DNA of 64,000 nucleotides from Lachnospiraceae bacterium (GCA_902363675.1 CABJAV010000007.1:62001-126000), one strand, 5' to 3'. Shown: positions 19,594-30,134, counted from the stretch's first letter. Made by a program: numbers and translations. Notes: generated from the letters alone by a model not told the origin.

Positions 19594-20862
19594 ATGTCAA
19601 TGAAAGAGATAATTCTCAGGGATGCAAAAATGTGTGCGTATGTAGCCGGAAATGTGGAGCATTTTAAATATCTGATGAAAAGACTTGGATATGTATTCAA
19701 GAAAGATGCGTGGATGGAAGTGCAGGCACCGGGATTTCGGTATTATCATAAACTGGCAAAGCTGGACGAGATGTTTTCAGAAGATATGCTAAGGCATCAT
19801 GTGGATATGCTCTGGATGGTAAAGCCTTACTTTTATTCGTCGGATATCAGGGGATTGCACAGGGCGAAGCTGTCATCATTCCAGAAGAAGTTTTATGCAA
19901 AGCTATACAGATTAAGGATTGTAGAGCAGAAGCGTTTTGCAGTCGGTGGAGCAAAGTATGCAGAGGATTTGAAGAGGTTTCATCAGTTACAGGACGAATA
20001 TCTGCTACTTGTAAATAATGACATCAAAAGTGTTGTGGAGCTTGTGGATTTCATAGGTGAGCAGGAAGAAAAAATCCAGCAGATTGAGGACAGACAGAAG
20101 GAGATATACAGAGAAAGCTCTAGCCGGAAACACAGTATAAAGAATGAAGAACAGTACCGGGAATATCAGATATGGCATGTGGAAGTGCAGGGAGAACTGG
20201 ACGAGCTGAAGCAGGAGAAAAGAGAGATTAAGAGGCAGTTGCAGCTTGCTGATGGCATTGTGAAAGAAGATTTGTATACAGCTTATTATGCGGTGTCGGA
20301 GAATGAGGAGATCGTTGGAGATAAGGAGATTGAGATACCGGGGATGGAACAGCATGAGGATGTGGTTGAGGTTAAGAAAAAGGGAACTACTGATATTGAT
20401 GATGTTGATACGAAAATATGTCGGAAGGAAGATGCTTCTGTTGCGGACCAATATAGTGATATTGAAAAAGAACAGGCAGACTTATATGTTGTGGAATCTC
20501 GTGAAATGAATGATGGTGATTCGGAACAGATTTATGCAGGTGAGAGAAAGACTATAGAGGATGAGGTGGCTGTTGCTCAAGGAGCGTCGGATAAGGCTCA
20601 ACGGATTGCTGAAAGGTTATCTGCATGTGGGGCATATGAAGAAATTAATGCCGCTGTTAAGGCGGATATATTTGTGCTTGATATTGCAGATGTAAGTGGA
20701 AGCATAAGGCTATTTTCAGATGTTATGAAGAGGCTGGGGATAAGAATGGCTGGAGATGAGATTTATGAGGAGTTTCAGAAAATTTATGATGAGAGCGTTG
20801 GCAGGAATGTAGGGAAGGAAAAGGCAGAAGATAAGGTATGGAATAGGGGCAGAGGGAGATGA
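19594..20862 (+). CDS. C-terminal part of a mobilization relaxase (truncated)
   Basis: About 422 residues from ATG 19594; the frame is open back to 19426 but the added residues look non-coding. The start region (DAKMCAYVAGNVEHFKYLMK, RLGYVFKKD, then FRYYHKLAKLDE) resembles the segment after the nuclease domain in Firmicute relaxases, where a module recognises DNA. Long charged helices follow (EEQYREYQIWHVEVQGELDE), then a low-complexity acidic tail. The catalytic tyrosine and HxH metal site of the N-terminal domain are absent. It is therefore a remnant of an integrative or mobilizable element inserted after guaA. Family assignment is from memory of such tails and is moderately sure. Confidence 0.5.
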   Translation: MSMKEIILRDAKMCAYVAGNVEHFKYLMKRLGYVFKKDAWMEVQAPGFRYYHKLAKLDEMFSEDMLRHHVDMLWMVKPYFYSSDIRGLHRAKLSSFQKKFYAKLYRLRIVEQKRFAVGGAKYAEDLKRFHQLQDEYLLLVNNDIKSVVELVDFIGEQEEKIQQIEDRQKEIYRESSSRKHSIKNEEQYREYQIWHVEVQGELDELKQEKREIKRQLQLADGIVKEDLYTAYYAVSENEEIVGDKEIEIPGMEQHEDVVEVKKKGTTDIDDVDTKICRKEDASVADQYSDIEKEQADLYVVESREMNDGDSEQIYAGERKTIEDEVAVAQGASDKAQRIAERLSACGAYEEINAAVKADIFVLDIADVSGSIRLFSDVMKRLGIRMAGDEIYEEFQKIYDESVGRNVGKEKAEDKVWNRGRGR

Positions 20863-20904
20863 TTCCTCTACTTCTTGCAAAGTACAAAAAAATATTCCTG
20901 AGGT

Positions 20905-20933
20905 TTGAAAAAATAGACTATATATGATATGCT
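20905..20933 (+). promoter_or_regulatory. Candidate promoter of the type I R-M operon
   Basis: TTGAAA and TATGCT are spaced 17 bases apart, about 50 bases before the small HTH gene. Confidence 0.4.
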
Positions 20934-20991
20934 TAAAGAGGCGTATAAGCCCTATATTGTTAAGAACATATAAACAAAATTGAGGTGTGGT

Positions 20992-21219
20992 ATGGCAATT
21001 TCGTATAATAATCTTTGGAAAATTCTGATTGATAAGGAAATGAATAAAGGTGCTTTATGTAGCAAGGCAAAAATTAGTAAGGGAACAATGGCAAAAATGA
21101 CGAATAACGAGCCAGTCACATTGACAGTTATAGAAAAAATATGTGAAGTGCTTCAATGTGATATCGGTGATGTTGTTCAGATTGTAGATATAGAAAAACA
21201 GGAGAAAAATAATGGATAA
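20992..21219 (+). CDS. Small Cro/C1-type HTH protein leading the hsd operon
   Basis: A 75-residue protein made almost entirely of one HTH_3 domain. Its helices read NLWKILIDKEMNKGALCSKAKIS (start), GTMAKMTNNEPVT (recognition region) and TVIEKICEVLQCDIGDVV. ATG 20992 has GAGGTG upstream. Its end overlaps hsdM by 8 bases, so the two are translationally coupled. Controller proteins of restriction systems have this size and fold, and control of the hsd genes is the likely role. That is inference from position. Confidence 0.8.
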   Translation: MAISYNNLWKILIDKEMNKGALCSKAKISKGTMAKMTNNEPVTLTVIEKICEVLQCDIGDVVQIVDIEKQEKNNG

Positions 21220-23071
21220 CAGAAGTATAAAGAAGTTAGAAGCAGATTTATGGGAATCAGCAGATTTACTAAGAGCAGGTTCTAAACTGACATCAAACCA
21301 GTATTGTATGCCGGTGCTGGGATTACTCTTTTTAAGATATGCGTATAGTCGATTTAAATTGGTGGAAGCAGAGATATTAAAGGATAGACCAATGCGTAAT
21401 GGCAGAAAAATGCCTGTAGAAGCCAAGGATTTTTCTGCTAAAAGTGCACTGTTTTTGCCAAGAGAAGCACAGTATGATTATCTTGTGAATCTTCCTGAAA
21501 ATATAGCATCAGCTGATTTGAAAAATATTGCTGGACAGGCAATGAATAGTCTGGGTGAGGTAGTAAACAATGCTATGGAACTTGTAGAACAGCAAAGTGA
21601 ACAGTTAGCAGGTGTATTGCCGAAAAGTTATACGGATTTTTCCGATGAACTGCTGGGAGAGCTGCTTCGCATATTCAATAACAACGCACTTGATGAAGTT
21701 GGTGGCGATGTAATAGGTAGGATTTATGAGTATTTCCTTAATAAATTTGCGAAAAATATAGCTTCGGATGACGGAGTATTCTTTACGCCAAAATCTTTGG
21801 TAAAAATGATAGTTAATATTTTAGAGCCGACATCGGGAGTGCTTCTTGATCCAGCATGTGGTTCAGGTGGAATGTTTGTACAGACAGGTGACTTTGTAAA
21901 TGAAGCTGGGTTACAGGCAAATAGTAGTATGACATTTTATGGACAGGAGAAGGTAGAATACAATGCACAGCTTTGTCTTATGAATATGGCAGTTCATGGC
22001 CTTACAGGAGTAATAAAATCTGGTGATGAAGCGAATACATTTTATCATGATGCTCATAACCTTGAAGGTTGCTGTGACTATGTAATGGCAAATCCACCAT
22101 TCAACGTGGATAAGGTAAAGGCAGAATCAACATTCAGTGCAGGAAGACTTCCATTTGGTTGCCCGAAGGAGAATAAGAATAAAGAAATTGGAAACGCAAA
22201 TTATCTATGGATTTCGTACTTTTATGCCTATCTCAACGAAAAGGGCAGAGCAGGATTTGTTATGGCTTCCTCTGCAACAGATAGTCAGGGAAGTGATAAG
22301 GATATAAGAGAAAAGCTGGTCAAAACTGGTCATGTTGATGTGATGATAAGTGTCGGTAACAATTTCTTCTATACAAAGAGCCTTCCGTGTTCATTGTGGT
22401 TTTTTGATAAGGGCAAAAAGGAAGAATTGAAGAATAAAGTTCTTTTTATTGATGCGAGAAACTATTATACAGAGGTTGACCGTACATTGAATGAATGGTC
22501 AGAGTGGCAACTTAAAAATCTGAATGCTATTGTCTGGTTATATCGTGGAGAAAGCGAGAAATATACTGCATTACTTCATGAATATAGAAATGCACTTGGA
22601 AGTGACAAATTATTTGATGAACAGGTTCATGATTTGACTGAAAGAGTGAAAAAACTTCGTGCAGAAGCAAAAGCAGCAGTTGAGGATGCAGATAAGCGAG
22701 AAAAGAAAAACACACAGACGGAATATGATGAAAAAATTTCCGAACTTACAGAAAAGCTTACAATAGCTAAAGAAGCGAATTGGCTATATGAAAAATTTGG
22801 CGATGGAGAGTATCGTGATATTCTTGGGTTATGTAAAGTTGCTTATACAACAGATGATGCAAAATGCGATAATAAAGAAGGAATCAGCATTGAAGAAAAA
22901 GGGTGGTCACTTACTCCAGGCGCATATGTAGGTGTAGTACCTGTGGAAGATGATGGTGTGAATTTTGAAGAGCGAATGACAGAGATACATCAAGAACTTT
23001 TAGCATTGCAGGTAGAATCAAATGATTTGATGGATACTATCTCTCAGAATATGAAGGAGATGGGAATATGA
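21212..23071 (+). CDS. hsdM: Type I restriction-modification, methyltransferase subunit HsdM
   Basis: A 619-residue N6-adenine methyltransferase. An N-terminal helical HsdM_N domain is followed by motif I DPACGSGGM at 213 and catalytic NPPF at 294-297. A C-terminal coiled-coil region (LTERVKKLRAEAKAAVEDADK) should contact HsdS. It forms M2S with the next gene and adds HsdR for cleavage. The stop overlaps the hsdS start (ATGA). AT content is well above that of the flanking chromosome. Confidence 0.95.
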   Translation: MDNRSIKKLEADLWESADLLRAGSKLTSNQYCMPVLGLLFLRYAYSRFKLVEAEILKDRPMRNGRKMPVEAKDFSAKSALFLPREAQYDYLVNLPENIASADLKNIAGQAMNSLGEVVNNAMELVEQQSEQLAGVLPKSYTDFSDELLGELLRIFNNNALDEVGGDVIGRIYEYFLNKFAKNIASDDGVFFTPKSLVKMIVNILEPTSGVLLDPACGSGGMFVQTGDFVNEAGLQANSSMTFYGQEKVEYNAQLCLMNMAVHGLTGVIKSGDEANTFYHDAHNLEGCCDYVMANPPFNVDKVKAESTFSAGRLPFGCPKENKNKEIGNANYLWISYFYAYLNEKGRAGFVMASSATDSQGSDKDIREKLVKTGHVDVMISVGNNFFYTKSLPCSLWFFDKGKKEELKNKVLFIDARNYYTEVDRTLNEWSEWQLKNLNAIVWLYRGESEKYTALLHEYRNALGSDKLFDEQVHDLTERVKKLRAEAKAAVEDADKREKKNTQTEYDEKISELTEKLTIAKEANWLYEKFGDGEYRDILGLCKVAYTTDDAKCDNKEGISIEEKGWSLTPGAYVGVVPVEDDGVNFEERMTEIHQELLALQVESNDLMDTISQNMKEMGI

Positions 23072-24267
23072 GATGGGAATATAAAATGTTAGATGAATTA
23101 GGATCTATTTCTCGTGGTAGGTCAAAACATAGACCTAGAAATGATGAGACTTTATTTGGCGGGAAATTTCCATTTGTACAAACTGCTGATGTAAAGAAGG
23201 CAAATTTATATCTTACGGAATATGAAGGTACATACAATGAAAAGGGATTAGAGCAAAGTAAATTATGGAAAGCTGGGACACTCTGTATTACCATTGCGGC
23301 TAATATAGCAGATACAGCAATTTTAGGAATTGATGCGTGTTTCCCAGATAGTATAATGGGATTTATACCATATGATGGAATTGCTAATGTAAAGTTTGTG
23401 AAGTATGCATTTGATATGCTTCAAAGAGATTGTAAACAGATATCTCAAGGGACGGCTCAGGATAATCTGTCATGGAAGAAATTATCAACAATAAAGTTTC
23501 CAGCACCTGATATAGAAGTGCAAAATAAAATAGTAAATTATTTATCAGCATATGATGATTTAATTGAGAACAATAAAAAGCAAATTAAATTATTGGAAGA
23601 AGCAGCGGAACGTCTGTACAGAGAATGGTTTGTAGATTTACACTTTCCGGGATATGAGAATACAGAGATAATTGACGGGGAGCCAGAAGGATGGAAAAAA
23701 CAAAAAATATCTGAGTTCGGTGAGATAATAACTGGTAAAACACCTTCAACTACTAAGAAACAATATTATGGAGGTAACATTCCATTTGTAAAAATACCGG
23801 ATATGCACAACTGCGTATATCCAATTGTTACAGAATCTACCTTAACTACGGAAGGGGCTAATACGCAGAAGAATAAGTTTATCCCCAAGAATGGAATTAT
23901 GGTTTCATGTATCGCAACGGTTGGTCTTGTAAATATTGCCATTGAACCATGCCAGACGAATCAGCAGATTAATTCTATTGTTTTGCATGATGAACGAGAT
24001 TTATACTATACCTACTTTACAATGAAACGTCTAAAAGCATTGCTTGAAGGAGTTGGAAGTAATGGTGCTACAATGACTAATGTTAATAAAACAAAATTTG
24101 GTAACCTTGAGGTACTTTATCCAAGTAACAATTTAAGAAAAGATTATTTTGATTATTGCAAGCCAATTTTTGAGAAAATTTATGCATTAAGTGTAGGTGT
24201 TCATAAATTATCACAAGTTCGTGACGGCTTACTTCCTAAGCTAATGAGTGGAGAAATCGAGGTGTAA
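23068..24267 (+). CDS. hsdS: Type I restriction-modification, specificity subunit HsdS
   Basis: A 399-residue protein with two target-recognition domains. The first runs to about residue 150, followed by a conserved helical spacer (IVNYLSAYDDLIENNKKQIK). The second begins at WKKQKISEFGEIITGKTPS and ends with a second helix and the closing block QVRDGLLPKLMSGEIEV. It sets the bipartite DNA site; the site cannot be predicted here. Only one complete hsdS is present and I found no inverted partial copies that would allow phase variation. Confidence 0.93.
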   Translation: MRWEYKMLDELGSISRGRSKHRPRNDETLFGGKFPFVQTADVKKANLYLTEYEGTYNEKGLEQSKLWKAGTLCITIAANIADTAILGIDACFPDSIMGFIPYDGIANVKFVKYAFDMLQRDCKQISQGTAQDNLSWKKLSTIKFPAPDIEVQNKIVNYLSAYDDLIENNKKQIKLLEEAAERLYREWFVDLHFPGYENTEIIDGEPEGWKKQKISEFGEIITGKTPSTTKKQYYGGNIPFVKIPDMHNCVYPIVTESTLTTEGANTQKNKFIPKNGIMVSCIATVGLVNIAIEPCQTNQQINSIVLHDERDLYYTYFTMKRLKALLEGVGSNGATMTNVNKTKFGNLEVLYPSNNLRKDYFDYCKPIFEKIYALSVGVHKLSQVRDGLLPKLMSGEIEV

Positions 24268-24269
24268 TT

Positions 24270-25442
24270 ATGATTATACTGGATGTTGAAGAACAGAAGA
24301 AAACTGTTTTTGAATTAAATGAAATTGAACCATTTGAAGAAGAAATGACTTTTTATTATGATGAGAGTGGTAATTGCAGAAAGTTTTATCTTACAGACAC
24401 AGGATTCAATGATTCTGATGCAATAAAGGGAGATTTTGTATTAGCGGGTGTAGCACATGAGGGAAAGTCATTTGAGATTGATGCACCATCACTATATAAA
24501 GCACTTGATTATAAAGAAGGCCAGAAAGAACTTAAGTTTAAGCACCTATATTTTAATTCGACAGATTTTTTGAATTTTATTGGTAGCAAAAGAGCAACGA
24601 ATTTTTTGAAATGGTTGTATTCGAGTGGTTTGTATATTCATTATAGTGCATTAAATAATTTGTTTTATTCACTTGTAGATATTGTTGATTCTTTATGGAA
24701 AACACATCCCCAATGTATTATGTACATCTGGGAAATAAAGAGCGCATTGTACGATTTTGTCATTGAACATCAAGATGAGGTTATTGACATTTTTATAAGA
24801 CATACATACCCTGATGTGAAAGATGCATCATCATTCTGTAATGACTTGTGTTATTTGATTAGAACATATAATGAAGATGCTGAATATTATCCTGGTTTCT
24901 TTTTGGAATTGTTTCGACAGATGCTAAAGACAGCTGGAAAACTAGATAAGATAGTTTTTATTCAAGACAATGAGCCATATTTGTTAATCAAGGAATACTA
25001 CTTGTTCTATTTAGAAAGATGTGAGATTTTCAGTAAATCAAATCATATTTTTGATGAAGAAGCTAGCGTACAAAAACAACTATCTGAAATTCAACTATAC
25101 GAAGAGGGAAAATTGCTTAATAATTGGAAATTTGTGAAATCACACGAGAATATATATATTCAGATTTCGGATATGATAGCAGGGCTACTTAGAAAACTCT
25201 TTATGTTTTTAGATGAAAACTCATTGGAAAAAATACAGGCAATTGCACGAGAATTAAATGATAAGCAAATCGATAATTTTTCAATCATATGGTTGTTTAT
25301 AAAAAAATCTGATAACAAATCCAAACTTTTTATTAAGAACACAAACACACCTAAAAATGTAAATGAAAGAATGAATAAGTTACAGATTCTTGGTGTTGCA
25401 AATAACAGTGCTGGAAAAGGAGATATGTGCCATGAGTTATGA
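24270..25442 (+). CDS. DUF3800 protein inserted between hsdS and hsdR
   Basis: A 390-residue protein. FYYDESGN at 29-35 near the N-terminus and a conserved aspartate in QISDMIAGLL (D301) are the hallmarks of DUF3800, a family with an RNase H-like fold and suspected nuclease activity. The usual type I core needs only R, M and S, so this is an accessory gene. It starts two bases after hsdS and overlaps hsdR by 11 bases, so it is translated with the restriction genes. A role as auxiliary nuclease or effector is inference. Confidence 0.8.
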   Translation: MIILDVEEQKKTVFELNEIEPFEEEMTFYYDESGNCRKFYLTDTGFNDSDAIKGDFVLAGVAHEGKSFEIDAPSLYKALDYKEGQKELKFKHLYFNSTDFLNFIGSKRATNFLKWLYSSGLYIHYSALNNLFYSLVDIVDSLWKTHPQCIMYIWEIKSALYDFVIEHQDEVIDIFIRHTYPDVKDASSFCNDLCYLIRTYNEDAEYYPGFFLELFRQMLKTAGKLDKIVFIQDNEPYLLIKEYYLFYLERCEIFSKSNHIFDEEASVQKQLSEIQLYEEGKLLNNWKFVKSHENIYIQISDMIAGLLRKLFMFLDENSLEKIQAIARELNDKQIDNFSIIWLFIKKSDNKSKLFIKNTNTPKNVNERMNKLQILGVANNSAGKGDMCHEL

Positions 25443-28400
25443 TTATTCTGAAAATATATTGGTACAGGAAAGTGCTGGTCACCTTCTTGAAGATGAACTT
25501 GGTTGGCGTGTAGAACTTGCTTATAATACAGAAGTATTAGGTGAAACTGGCACATTTGGCAGGAAATCATATAAGGAAATCCTTCTTGTGAAATATCTCA
25601 AGCAGGCACTTTCAAAACTCAATCAATGGCTTACTCCAGCATTACTTGAAGATGTTATAAAAACATTTGAAAGCCATATGTCATCAGCTTCTCTTATGCA
25701 GATAAATGAGGAAAAGTATAGATGCATAAGAGATGGTATTCCAGTGAAGGTGAAAAAGCCGAATGGTCAGATTGAGGAGAAGAAGGCAATAGTCATTGAT
25801 TTTAAAAATCCAGATAATAATGATTTTCTTGCTGTTAAGGAAATGAAAATACATGGAGATCTTTATCGGAGACGCACAGATATTGTGGGTTTTGTAAATG
25901 GAATACCTCTTCTTTTTATAGAATTGAAGAAGAATTCTGTAGATGTGCAGAATGCATACACAGATAACTATACAGACTATCTTGATACAATACCGCATTT
26001 GTTTTATTATAATGCATTTCTTATCTTGTCTAATGGAACAGAGGCTAAAGTGGGAACATTAGGTAGCAAATATGAATTTTTTCATGAGTGGAAAAGATTG
26101 TCTGAGCAGGAAGAAGGTAATGTTGCACTTGAAACGATGCTTAGAGGTATATGCAAAAAGGATAACTTCCTTGATTTGTTGGAAAATTTCATATTATTTG
26201 ACCATTCAGATGGAAAAACAGTAAAGATTTTAGCACGAAATCACCAGTATTTGGGTGTAAATGAGGCTGTTAAGGCGTATGAAGCACGTAAATTGAATAA
26301 TGGAAAACTTGGTGTATTCTGGCATACACAAGGTTCTGGTAAAAGTTATTCTATGGTATTTTTATCACAGAAAATTCGGCGAAAATTTGCAGGTTCTCCA
26401 ACGATTGTGATTTTGACAGACAGGGATGAGTTAAATACACAGATTAGCGATACTTTTGAAAATTGTGGATTACTTGGAAAAACAAAGGCTGCAAAGTATA
26501 TTGCTACGAGTGGTGATGACCTTATAACAAAATTGCAAGGAAATCCTAGCTTTATATTTACTTTGATTCAGAAATTTAATAAGAAAGATGTACAGCCAAT
26601 CATACCAGATCATGACATTATTATAATGTCCGATGAAGCACATAGGAGTCAGTATGGAATATTTGCAGACAATATGATGAATTTGTTGCCTACAGCCGCA
26701 CGTATTGGTTTTACAGGAACACCATTATTATCAAATGATAATATTACAGAGAGAACATTTGGTGGTTATATTTCCATCTATGATTTTAAGAGAGCAGTTG
26801 AGGATAAAGCAACAGTCCCGCTATATTATGAGAATCGTGGAGAGAAGATTTTGGATTTAGACAATCCGGATATTACGGATAAGATATTGGATGCGATTGA
26901 GGCAGCAGATTTAGATCCAGACCAGACAGAAAAACTGGAGCGTGAGTTTAAGAAAGAGATTCATATTATGACAGCACCACAAAGGCTTAAATCTGTAGCC
27001 AAAGACTTTGTTTCTCATTATTCGGATTTATGGACAAGTGGTAAGGCTATGTTTGTGTGCCTGAATAAAGTGACTTGTGTTCGGATGTATAACCTTGTGC
27101 AGAATTATTGGAAAGAAGAAATTAAACGATTAGAAGGCATAAAATCAAAAGTATCACAGCAGGAAGTACAGGAACTGGAACGCAAGATTAAATGGATGAA
27201 AGAAACCGAAATGGCTGTCGTTATTTCTCAGGAGCAGAATGAGATTCAGACATTTAAGAAATGGAATCTTGATATAAAGCCGCATCGTGAAAAGATGGAG
27301 AAAAGAGAACTCGATAAAGAGTTTAAGGATAAGGACAATCCACTTCGAGTAGTGTTTGTCTGTGCAATGTGGCTTACTGGTTTTGATGTAAAATGCTTGT
27401 CATGTCTATATCTTGATAAGCCTTTGAAAGCGCATACTCTCATGCAGACAATAGCAAGAGCAAATCGTGTGGCAGAGGGCAAGAGTAACGGACTTATTAT
27501 TGACTATATCGGCATAGTAAAGGCACTTCGTAAAGCACTTGCAGATTATACAGCAAATGTTGGAGGAAGAGAGACTGATCCAACAATAGATAAGGAAGAA
27601 CTTATAGAGCACATGCTGGAAACTATATCAGCAGCTATAGAATTTTTATGTAGCAGAAATTTTGAGTTGGAGGATTTGATTAAGGCAAAAGACTTTTCAA
27701 AATTAGCATTATTACAGACAGCAGCAAATGCTGTTTCTGATAGCCGAGAATCACGCAAGCAGTTTACGACATATGCAAATGAAATCAACCGAATGATGAA
27801 GTATCTCGATAGAGATGATATATCAGATGTGGATAGAGATAGAAAAGATGCACTCATAGCAATAGCTGATGAACTAAAGAAAAAGAAGAAGCATGTTGAC
27901 AATGTCGATTTGATGGTTCAGATTAATGGGATTCTGGGTGAATATATAATGATTGAACAGGAATCTAATAATAACGACATAGCCAAGCGTTTTGATATCA
28001 GTAGAATAGATTTTGATTTGCTTCGAAGAGAGTTTGCAAAGACAAAGAAAAAGAATCTGCTTATTACGGATTTGGATGAATTGATTCAAACAAGATTAGA
28101 TAGTATGCTCAAAGAAAATCCAAGTCGTGTGGATTATTATGAAAGATATCAGACAATCATTGATGAATATAATAATGAGCAGGACAGGGCAAACATTGAA
28201 AAGACATTTATGGACTTGATGAATCTGGCTAATTCTATGAATCAGGAAGAAAAGCGTTATGTCAGAGAGGGCTTTACAAGTGATGAAGAACTGTCATTGT
28301 ATGATATGCTTTTCAATGAAAATCTTTCAAAAGAAGATATCAATAAGATAAAGAAAGTTGCGATAGACTTGCTGGAAAGGATAAAAGCAAAGATATCTGA

Positions 28401-28566
28401 ACTTGACCATTGGACTGAGAAACAGGAAACGAAGGCTGAAGTTGATACTCTTATAGGCACAATCCTCTGGGAAGAATTACCAGAGAGTTATTCTGATAAT
28501 GCAATATTTGCATATAGACAGAAAATTTATGAGTATGTATTTATGAGGTATAAAGAGGTGGCGTAA
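25432..28566 (+). CDS. hsdR: Type I restriction-modification, restriction/translocase subunit HsdR
   Basis: A 1044-residue motor endonuclease. The N-terminal nuclease shows D150 followed by E164-L-K166 (RTDIVG, FIELKK). The SF2 motor has Walker A GSGKS at 301-305, DEAH at 401-404 and GFTGTP. A C-terminal helical region binds the methyltransferase. ATG 25432 is chosen because AAAGGAG lies nine bases upstream; the frame opens at 25390 inside the preceding gene. All catalytic residues are present, so the system looks functional. Confidence 0.94.
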   Translation: MSYDYSENILVQESAGHLLEDELGWRVELAYNTEVLGETGTFGRKSYKEILLVKYLKQALSKLNQWLTPALLEDVIKTFESHMSSASLMQINEEKYRCIRDGIPVKVKKPNGQIEEKKAIVIDFKNPDNNDFLAVKEMKIHGDLYRRRTDIVGFVNGIPLLFIELKKNSVDVQNAYTDNYTDYLDTIPHLFYYNAFLILSNGTEAKVGTLGSKYEFFHEWKRLSEQEEGNVALETMLRGICKKDNFLDLLENFILFDHSDGKTVKILARNHQYLGVNEAVKAYEARKLNNGKLGVFWHTQGSGKSYSMVFLSQKIRRKFAGSPTIVILTDRDELNTQISDTFENCGLLGKTKAAKYIATSGDDLITKLQGNPSFIFTLIQKFNKKDVQPIIPDHDIIIMSDEAHRSQYGIFADNMMNLLPTAARIGFTGTPLLSNDNITERTFGGYISIYDFKRAVEDKATVPLYYENRGEKILDLDNPDITDKILDAIEAADLDPDQTEKLEREFKKEIHIMTAPQRLKSVAKDFVSHYSDLWTSGKAMFVCLNKVTCVRMYNLVQNYWKEEIKRLEGIKSKVSQQEVQELERKIKWMKETEMAVVISQEQNEIQTFKKWNLDIKPHREKMEKRELDKEFKDKDNPLRVVFVCAMWLTGFDVKCLSCLYLDKPLKAHTLMQTIARANRVAEGKSNGLIIDYIGIVKALRKALADYTANVGGRETDPTIDKEELIEHMLETISAAIEFLCSRNFELEDLIKAKDFSKLALLQTAANAVSDSRESRKQFTTYANEINRMMKYLDRDDISDVDRDRKDALIAIADELKKKKKHVDNVDLMVQINGILGEYIMIEQESNNNDIAKRFDISRIDFDLLRREFAKTKKKNLLITDLDELIQTRLDSMLKENPSRVDYYERYQTIIDEYNNEQDRANIEKTFMDLMNLANSMNQEEKRYVREGFTSDEELSLYDMLFNENLSKEDINKIKKVAIDLLERIKAKISELDHWTEKQETKAEVDTLIGTILWEELPESYSDNAIFAYRQKIYEYVFMRYKEVA

Positions 28567-28569
28567 AAT

Positions 28570-28678
28570 TGTCGGTGATTATACATATGACGCTACTGAT
28601 GCTAGTAAAGAACTATTTGATAATTACGATAATTTAAGCTCTGCCATTAAGGCAGAAATACCATTCAATCAGATATGA
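28570..28678 (+). other. Orphan coding-like fragment after hsdR
   Basis: A frame without ATG, GTG or TTG encodes GDYTYDATDASKELFDNY and about 15 more residues to a TGA at 28676. Composition looks protein-like. I do not recognise it. It may be the tail of a gene deleted when the neighbouring operon was acquired. Confidence 0.3.
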
Positions 28679-28718
28679 ATATTGAGTAAGGAAGAATAGA
28701 GAAAGTGAAGAGAAAACT

Positions 28719-30134
28719 ATGAACAAGAAGTGCCAGGTATTTACGCCTGAAAATTATGTAATAGAATTACTAGATAGTGTGGGTTATACCCATAATTTAT
28801 ATGGAAAAAAAATACTAGAGAATTCCTGTGGCGATGGCAACATCCTGGTTGCGGTAGTTCAAAGGTATATTGATGATTGTAAGGAAAATGGTTTGTCTAG
28901 AACAAGAATAAAGAATGGATTAGCAAAAGACATATATGGAATCGAGATTGATGAAGAACAGTATAAAAAGTGTATTGATAATTTAGATAAAGTATTAAAA
29001 CGTAACGATATTGACAAAGTTGATTGGAAAGTGATAAATGCAGATTATTTGAAGTGGAATACTACTATTGAATTTCAATATATTGTTGGAAATCCTCCTT
29101 ATATTACATACAGTGAATTGAAAGAGGAGGAACAGATGTTTGTAAAGAGTAATTTCTCTACATGTGTCAAAGGAAAATTTGATTATTGCTATGCATTTAT
29201 AGAGAAAAGTATTAATTCATTAGCAGATAACGGGAAAATGTCTTATCTTATTCCAAGTAGTATTTATAAGACTGTATTTGGACATAATCTGAGGATTTTT
29301 ATGAGTCCGTACATTGCCAAAATAAAGGATTACAAACAAGTTAAAATATTTGATAAGGCATTAGTTAAGTCATCCATTATGGTGTTAGACAAACAACGTC
29401 AGCAGGAGCTTTTGCATTATCAGGACATGAGTATGGAAAATGCGATAGATATACCTATTGCTCAACTAGATGAAAAGTGGTTTTTTGCAGATGAGAATGA
29501 AGTGGGACAACATCGATTTGGGGATTATTTTAAGGTGTCACATGTTGTGGCAACACTTCTAAATAAAGCATATGTTCTGTCAGACGGGGCATATACCGAA
29601 GTGGATAATGGCTATGTTTGTGGTAATCATATTATTGAAAGAGAAGTAGTAAGAAATACTGAAACACCTCGAACGCTTAGATATATTAAACATGAAAAAA
29701 TTATTTTTCCGTATACATATGACGAAAATGAGTTAGTACATTATGATGATGGTGAGTTTGAACGATTATATCCTGGGGCTACGGCGTATCTTAATGAGTT
29801 TCGTGATGATTTAGATAAAAGGCAAAGTGATAATAATGCAAAATGGTATGAGTATGGTCGCTCACAAGCACTGAGTGGCTTGAATAGACAAAAACTTCTG
29901 ATTTCAACAGTTGTGACAAATGATGTAGACGTATATGAATTAGAGCAGGAATGTATACCATATGCGGGAATGTATATCGTGCAAAAGGAAGATAATAATG
30001 AATATACATTGACAGATGCAATGAGAATACTTAGAAGCGACGAATTTAAAGAGTATGTTTTTAAAATTGGAATACCTATAAGTGGCAAATCGGTGAGAAT
30101 AACATCGAAGGATGTTGAAAATTATATGTTTTAG
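28719..30134 (+). CDS. N6-adenine DNA methyltransferase (NPPY type), first gene of a four-gene operon
   Basis: A 471-residue class I methyltransferase. The opening QVFTPENYVIELLD is typical of the Eco57I/TaqI-like enzymes. Motif I is ENSCGDGN at 34-41, weaker than the usual GxGxF form, and the catalytic motif is NPPY at 125-128. The C-terminal half (residues about 250-471) should contain the target-recognition region. It precedes the ATPase/kinase gene by 12 bases and ends in an operon with an HNH nuclease. A self-protecting methylase for that nuclease is the likely role. No type I specificity subunit accompanies it. Confidence 0.85.
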   Translation: MNKKCQVFTPENYVIELLDSVGYTHNLYGKKILENSCGDGNILVAVVQRYIDDCKENGLSRTRIKNGLAKDIYGIEIDEEQYKKCIDNLDKVLKRNDIDKVDWKVINADYLKWNTTIEFQYIVGNPPYITYSELKEEEQMFVKSNFSTCVKGKFDYCYAFIEKSINSLADNGKMSYLIPSSIYKTVFGHNLRIFMSPYIAKIKDYKQVKIFDKALVKSSIMVLDKQRQQELLHYQDMSMENAIDIPIAQLDEKWFFADENEVGQHRFGDYFKVSHVVATLLNKAYVLSDGAYTEVDNGYVCGNHIIEREVVRNTETPRTLRYIKHEKIIFPYTYDENELVHYDDGEFERLYPGATAYLNEFRDDLDKRQSDNNAKWYEYGRSQALSGLNRQKLLISTVVTNDVDVYELEQECIPYAGMYIVQKEDNNEYTLTDAMRILRSDEFKEYVFKIGIPISGKSVRITSKDVENYMF

